A stretch of 64,000 bases of DNA from Tolypeutes matacus (Eukaryota; Chordata; Mammalia; Cingulata; Chlamyphoridae), in the NCBI GenBank assembly GCA_026826555.1, contig JAKSZT010054334.1:31650698-31714697 (forward strand). The letters run 5' to 3'. Position numbers and translations under genes: made by a program. Below are positions 58,647 through 64,000 of this stretch, piece by piece (within the stretch, counting starts at the first letter, position 1; each line of letters opens with the position of its first letter). The notes beneath the pieces are model-generated. The model ran no database searches. It saw only the letters and a program-made list of their open reading frames with translations, and had not been told where the DNA came from.

Positions 58647-59436
58647 AAAACTCCAAAGATGAAAAGCCCAGGACTGGATGGCTTCACAGGTGAATTCCAC
58701 CAATCATTCAAAGATGATCTAATACCAATCTTGCTCATATTCTTCCAAAAAAATTGAACAGGGAAGAATACTACCAAGTTCATTCTATGAAGCAAATCTC
58801 ATCCTAATACCAAAACCAGATAATGATACTATGAAAAAAGAAAATTACAGACAAATATCTCAAATGAATATAGATGCAAAAATCCTTACTAACCAAATCC
58901 AAAAGCACATTGAAAGAATTATACACCATGATCAAGTGGGTTTTATACCAGGTATGCAAGGGTTTTTCAACACAAGAAAATCAATTAGTGTAATAAACCA
59001 CATTAATAAATTGAAGAAGAAAAACCACATGATCTTCTCCATTGACTCAGAAAAGGTATTTGACAAAGTACAGCATCCTTTCTTGATAAAAAATTCTCCA
59101 AAAGAGAGGGATAAAAGAAAGATTTCTTAATATGGTAAAGTGCATATATGAAAAACCTACAGCTAGCATGTACTCAACAGTGAAAGACTGAAAGCCTTCT
59201 CACTGAGATCAGGAACAAGACCAGGAAGCCCACTGTCACCATTATTAGTCAATATTGTGCTAGAAGTTCTAGCTAAAGGAATTAGGCTAGATAAATAAAA
59301 GTCACTCAAATAAGAAAGGAAGAAGTAAAACTCTCTCTATTACCTAATGATACGATCCTATATCTAGAAAATCCTGAAAATCCACAGCAAAGTTACTAGA
59401 ACTAATAGATGAGATTAGCAAAGTGGCACGATAAGC

Positions 59437-59578
59437 ATCTTTTAAAATATATATATATATAAAGTAACATTTATGTAAGCAAATGCACATATATGCATAT
59501 ATATTTATATATCATTTTACAAATATTGGTTTGTATTACAAAAATTTTGATTTTTACCCACAATGGAAAAAAAAATTA
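59437..59578 (+). mobile_element. Unidentified ~140-bp insertion in L1 ORF2
   Basis: L1 ORF2 normally runs from 'agcaaagtggcaggatacaa' into 'catgcaaaaatcagtagc'. Here the two are separated by about 140 bp of AT-rich sequence beginning with a TA run (59448-59462) and ending in nine A (59567-59575). The A tail suggests retroposition in the sense direction. The body is not recognised. Confidence 0.6.
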
Positions 59579-62180
59579 ATATGCAAAAATCAGTAGCAAC
59601 TTTATACACTATTGATGAGCAATCTAAAGAGGAAATCAGAAAAAAATCCATTTTCAGTAGTGACTAAAAGAATCAAATACTCAGGAATAAACTTAACCAA
59701 AGACATAAAGGACCTGTATTCAGAACACTACAAAACATTGCTAAAAGACACTGAAGAAGACTTAAATGAATGGAAGGACATTTCGTGTTCATGGACTGGA
59801 AGACTAAATATCGTTATGATGTCAATTCTACCCAAACTGATTTACAGATTCAACACAATCCCAATAAAAATCCCAACAGCATTTTTGCAGAAATGGAAAA
59901 GCCAATTATCAAATTTATTTGGAAGAGTAAGGGGCCCAGAATAGCTAAATATGTATTTAAAAAGAACAAAGTTGGAGGACTCTCAATTCCTGACTTTAAA
60001 GCATGCTACTTCGGGTACAGTGGTAAATACAGCATGGCACTGGCATAAAGATAGATAGACAGATTCAATAGAATCAAGTAGAGAACTCAGAAATAGACCC
60101 TCACAGGTGATTTTTGACAAGGATGTTAAGCCCACCCAGCTGGGCCAAAACAGTCTATTTAACAAATGTTGCTGGGAGAACTGTATAACCATATCCAAAA
60201 GAAAGAAAGAGGACCCCTCACACCTTATACAAAATTAACTGGAAATGGATCAAGGACCTAAAATAAAAGTGACAACCATAAAACTCCTAGAAGAAAATGT
60301 AGGAAAACATCTTCAAGATCTTGCAGTAGATGGTAGTTTCTTAAACCTTACACCCAAAGCATGAGCAATAAAAGAAAAAATAGATAAATGGTACCTCCTC
60401 AAAATTAAACTTTTGTTCTTCAAAAGACTTTGTCAAGAAAGTAAAAAGGCAGCCCACTCAATGGGAAAAAATATTTGGAAACTACGTATCCAATAATGGT
60501 TTGATATCCATGTTATATAGAGATCATGTAACTCAATGATAAAAAAAAACAAGCAACCCAATTAAAAGATGTGCAAAAGACTTGAATAAACATTTCTCCA
60601 AAGAGGAAATACAAATGGCCAAAAAAGCACATGAAAAAATGATCAACATCACTAGCTATTAGGGAAATGCAGATCAAAATTATAATGAGATACCATTTCA
60701 CATGTTATAGAATTACCATTATTTTTTTAAAAAACACAGAAAACTGCAAGTGCTGGACAGGATGTGGAGAAACAGGAACATTCCTTCACTGTTGGTGGGA
60801 ATGTAGAATCATGCAGCCTCTGTGAAAGAACGTTTGGCAGTATCTCAAGTAGCTGAATATAGAACTGCCATATGATCCAGCAATCCTGTTACTAGGAATA
60901 TATTCAGAAGAACTGAAAGCAAGGACACAAACCAACATTTGCACACCAATGTTCATAGCAGCATTATTCACAATTGCTAAAAAATGGAACCAGCCCAAGT
61001 GTCCATCAACTGATGAATGGATAAAAAAAATGTGACATATACCCACAATGGAATACTATTCAACTGTAAGTAGAAATAAAATGAAATTGGGATGCATATG
61101 ACAACATGGATGAACCTAGAGGATATTATGTTGCGTGGAATAAGCCAGACACAAAAGGACAAATATATATGGTCTCACTAATATGAACTATATACGATGA
61201 GTAAATTCACAGAGGTGAACTATAGAATATAGTCAACTAGGAAAAAGAAGGTGGGTTGAGAATGGCAGATGATGCTTAATGTATGTAGTATTATTAATAA
61301 GTTAATTGTAAAAGTGTAGAAATGAATAGAGTTGAATATAACATTATAATGAGTATAACTAACACTGCTGATTTATAAATGTGATTGTGGATGAAAAGGG
61401 TAGTATGTGGAAGTAAATGTCAGTTGAATGGAAACTAGAGAATAACCTAGGGTATGTATAACAGTGATTTCTGTGGTAGATGAAGATTGTGGTTAATATT
61501 ATAAATATAAGAATGTTCTTCTTTCACAAAGTGTTAAGAATATGGTGATACATGGGAAAATTACAACTAATGTAACTTATGGACAATAGTTAATAATATT
61601 GTAACATTTTTCAGCAATGGCAAGAACATATTTTTCAACACTAAGGGACAACAATAGGAGGGTATGAGGGGGAATGTGATTTTTGCCTTTCATTACTTTG
61701 GAGTAATGAAAACAATCTAAAATTGAGGTGACAACAGCAACTCTGTAATAAAAATGAGAGCCACTGAATGTACACTTTGAATGGATTGTACAAAGCATGG
61801 GACTGTATAATACAGGTAATCCTGTGGTAGATGATGGGCTGTGGTTATAGGACAAATATGAGAACATTTTCTCCTGAACGATAACAAATATATAATACTA
61901 ATATAGGATGTTAATAATTGGATGGGTTGGGGGGAAAATACACCAAATGTAATATATAGGCTATGGTTAGTAGTAATGTTTTGACAATGCTCTTTCATAG
62001 TTTGTAACAAATGCTTCACAACAATGCAAGGTGTTGGTGGTGGGGAGGTGTATGGGAGCCTTGTATAATGATATGCATGTTTGTTTTGTAAATTCACAAA
62101 TTTTACTATACATTTATTGCCCATGTATGTTCATGTATGAATGATACACTTCAATAAAATTTTATTTAAAAATTTTTTAA

Positions 62181-62193
62181 AAAAGGAAATCAT
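62181..62193 (+). repeat. L1 target-site duplication, right copy
   Basis: Exact copy of 55038-55050, directly after the A-rich 3' end of the L1. Confidence 0.88.
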
Positions 62194-62875
62194 CTCAAAT
62201 TTAAAAATTCCTAGAGGCCTGAATGTGAGCTCACATGTCAGTTTGGAATATCTGAAAGCCGAGGCAGAAGGGGAGTTTGTGCTCACTCTCAGGTTCTTTT
62301 CTGTGGGCCTCCACTAGTGACTTAGCTAAGATTGTGGGCATGGCAGGAGACTAGAGAGAACCCACTGAGTGGCACAAGCATGCAGGAGGTTATCAGCTGC
62401 TGCTGGGGGACAAGTACAAAACATTGCTCAGTTTCTTAGACCATTTGCTCATAGGAAGCAAATGCTTTAAGCCATAAGGGAGGGGAAGCAATCCCTCTTG
62501 TCCCAAGGGCCACAGGGTAAAAGGGTGTAAACAAAACCAGCCTGCCTGTGGTAGAGGGGTGGAAAGAACCTACCATAACTACAGTGGTCTGCCACTGGGG
62601 GAGGCACGAAGAGCAGAGAGAGAACCCTTCCTGTGGTGCAGGGACCGATGAAAGCTAAGGCTGGAGCAGGAACACTGGCATCACATGCTCCACACTAAAC
62701 ACAAGGTAAGAGCAGTCCACTGTTTAAGAAATTTGAAGCCTGCTGTGCTCTGAGAGTAACAATAGCAACAACAAAACTCCAACTCACTTCAACTATTGAC
62801 TAAAGCAAGGATAGGATTGGTCTGCTCCAGCCCACAGGTTGAATCCAGCCTCCCATCTATTGCATTTTGATACAG
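62194..62875. other. Gene-free sequence (continuation of 54786-55037)
   Basis: This is the flank that was contiguous with 54786-55050 before the L1 inserted. Less AT-rich than most of the window. Unassigned. Confidence 0.5.
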
Positions 62876-62879
62876 ATCT

Positions 62880-63618
62880 GCCAGATTCATTCTGATTATC
62901 TTTGTTCTTTCTTTTACTCTAAACATTAGTATATCCTTATGTGTTCAATATTTTTAAAGGGAGGAGCATATGATTTTGTTTTTAACCCAGTCTTACAATC
63001 TTTGACCAACTCACTATTTGTCCTATATTCATCCCACCTGCATTTTCTTCCTTTTCCTTTCTTTTTATGCCTTCTCTTGGATTAATTAAATCCAATTTAT
63101 TATTGGATTTTCCATTTTTAGTTTGCCTGTCATACGTTCTTGCTGAGGTTTTTAAGTTACCCTATAAATTGCAACCAGAATACATGTCATATCAAAGTAC
63201 ATTACTTGAGGCTTTAACACTCTTTTGTACCATGCAAAGACCTTAGAAAATTTTAATTCCGTTTAATTCCACTTCTGTCATATATCAGTTTGTCATGTAT
63301 TTTGATACTGTATTTAAAATTTTAATACCTTATGTTTTATATAGTCAGTATTCCTTTTAAAGTTACCTACATATTTGCTACATTTGATGTTTTATATTCA
63401 TTTCTACATCTCTTAAGCTTACATCTGGAATCATTTTTATTCTTCCTAAAGATACTAAATAAAAATTTAGTATTTCCTTAAGTTCAGGACTTCTAGTGAC
63501 AAATTTTCTCCATTTTTGCTTGTCTGAAAAAAATCTTCTTTTAACATCAAACTTAAAGGGCATTTTCATTGGCTATAGAATAGTAGGTTGGCATTTCTTT
63601 TCTCCCAGCATTTAGTAA
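62880..63618 (-). mobile_element. L1 ORF1 3' region, minus strand
   Basis: 'acttctagtgacaaattttc', 'ccatttttgcttgtctgaaa', 'aaatcttcttttaacatcaa', 'cattggctatagaatagtag' and 'ttggcatttcttttctccca' are the antisense of the L1 ORF1 C-terminal coding region. Further left, the resemblance becomes weak, so the left boundary is approximate. Confidence 0.65.
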
Positions 63619-63755
63619 CAAAGAATCTACACACACAAAATCTTAAAACTAATAAGTGATCTCAGCAAGGTCACAGGATACAAGATCAACATGCAAAAAT
63701 CAATTGTATTTCTATATAATAACAACAAACACCTGGATACCTAAATTAAAAATAC

Positions 63756-63862
63756 AGGGAGAAGATGTAGCTCAAGTGGTTGAGCATCTGCTTCCATGTA
63801 CGAAGCAAGGTCCTGGGTTCGATCTCTGGTACCTCCTAAAAACAAACAGACAAACAAAAAAC
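63756..63862 (+). mobile_element. DAS-type SINE, first of a tandem pair
   Basis: tRNA-like head with A-box region 'tagctcaagtgg' (about 63768) and B-box region 'ggttcgatctc' (about 63816), ending 'ggtacctcctaaaa' and an 'aaacaaac' tail. Inserted in L1 ORF2. Confidence 0.87.
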
Positions 63863-63873
63863 CCAACTCTCAT

Positions 63874-63966
63874 TGGGGAGCAGATGTAGCTCAGTGGTTG
63901 AGTGCCTGCTTGCCACGTACGAGGTCCTGGATTCAATCCCCAGTACCTCCTAAAAAAGAAACAAAA
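63874..63966 (+). mobile_element. DAS-type SINE, second of a tandem pair
   Basis: The A-box 'tagctcagtgg' (63887-63897) fits the polymerase III consensus TRGCNNAGYGG exactly. B-box region 'gattcaatcccc' (about 63930). Ends 'agtacctcctaaaaaag'. It is separated from the first copy only by the first copy's tail and 'cccaactctcatt'. Confidence 0.87.
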
Positions 63967-64000
63967 ATCAGTATCATTTACAAATTGCTAAAAAGAGAGG

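Larger units (their letters stand above)
56770..61130 (+). pseudogene. L1 ORF2 remnant (endonuclease, reverse transcriptase)
   Basis: Endonuclease: 'tgacattgaatgttaatggc' (56780, start of the domain), 'gtctacaagagactcacctc' and 'gttggagacttcaatacacc'. An open stretch 57402-57848 (148 codons) carries the S-D-H-N motif of the endonuclease core (NTLSDHNGMKLEINN) and the following linker. Reverse transcriptase: 'gtgggttttataccaggtat' at about 58935. The catalytic A-D-D region is damaged ('ctattacctaatgatacgat' at about 59335). A further open piece, 59612-59944, includes [13 protein letters not shown]. Interrupted by inserts at 58125-58646 and 59437-59578. Confidence 0.87.
55051..62180 (+). mobile_element. 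Full-length L1 LINE with two internal insertions
   Basis: Bounded by a perfect 13-bp duplication. The 5' start 'ttctgagaatatggcatcag' followed by 'gcagggctctctcacataaa' and 'ctatctgagggaaagtgctg' is an L1 5' UTR. Order: 5' UTR to about 55640, ORF1, ORF2 from about 56770, long 3' UTR from about 61170. Span 7.13 kb, of which about 0.66 kb are later insertions (58125-58646 and 59437-59578), leaving about 6.5 kb. Both reading frames are broken, so it cannot move itself. It is the best-defined L1 in the window. Confidence 0.92.
63625..64000 (+). mobile_element. L1 ORF2 fragment, plus strand, split by SINEs, runs off the window
   Basis: 'aatcttaaaactaataagtg', 'atctcagcaaggtcacagga', 'tacaagatcaacatgcaaaa', 'tcaattgtatttctatataa' are L1 ORF2 reverse-transcriptase C-terminal text. 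It resumes after the SINE pair as 'atcagtatcatttacaaatt' and continues past the end of the window. Confidence 0.8.

Noticed and set aside
61717..62124. 135-codon minus-strand open frame
   Set aside because: It lies antisense within the L1 3' UTR; composition and repeat context explain it.
63756..63966. Possible tRNA genes
   Set aside because: The A- and B-boxes belong to DAS SINEs. There is no cloverleaf with paired acceptor ends, and the copies end in A-rich tails.
1..64000. CRISPR arrays, operons, prophage or bacterial mobile elements
   Set aside because: Sequence is clearly mammalian; no regularly spaced direct repeats with unique spacers and no bacterial gene organisation were seen.

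Overview
The window is ordinary eutherian nuclear DNA: AT-rich, almost free of open reading frames, and packed with mammalian retroelements (L1, L2, MIR, MaLR/ERVL LTRs). Several tRNA-derived SINE copies with the body pattern of the DAS family (tRNA-like head, then a 'cctcctaaaa' tail) point to a xenarthran, more likely a sloth or relative than any other group, although the species cannot be fixed from sequence reading alone. A 10-base N gap inside a microsatellite shows this is an assembled draft. I see no intact protein-coding gene, no tRNA or rRNA gene, no CRISPR array, and nothing prokaryotic.

Layout. 1-15.6 kb: old, mostly unique intergenic or intronic sequence with MIR and L2 relics, two MLT1-type LTRs (3.6-4.3 kb and 6.46-6.89 kb), a DAS SINE dimer (13.6 kb) and microsatellites. 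15.6-17.8 kb: 5'-truncated L1. 20.5-23.7 kb: ancient L1, a MaLR LTR, and an L1 split by a DAS SINE. 27.20-29.27 kb: a full-length processed retrocopy of TMA16, bounded by a 15-bp target-site duplication. It is the only gene-like object here and carries a frameshift and an apparent stop-codon loss. 31.6-33.4 kb: L1 pieces, one nested in another. 34.59-40.58 kb: near full-length L1. 42.4-43.4 kb: an ERVL-type LTR nested in an MLT1 LTR. 43.8-45.5 kb: L1 3' end running into a (CATATA)n microsatellite with the assembly gap. 50.3-54.8 kb: old L1, MIR and MLT1. 55.04-62.19 kb: full-length L1 with a perfect 13-bp duplication, two later insertions and an expanded 3' UTR. 62.9-64.0 kb: L1 pieces in opposite orientation, with a tandem pair of DAS SINEs.

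The genes do not work together in any pathway. What the window records is a history of L1-driven retrotransposition: L1 copies, SINE copies, one processed gene copy and at least one extremely short insertion, most with duplications or integration sites of the L1 endonuclease type. I did not find an undescribed biological system. The most useful leads are the TMA16 retrocopy with its CpG-rich leader, a short repeat family I cannot name (1.9 and 3.9 kb), the repeated modules in an L1 3' UTR, and several nested insertions that give relative ages.
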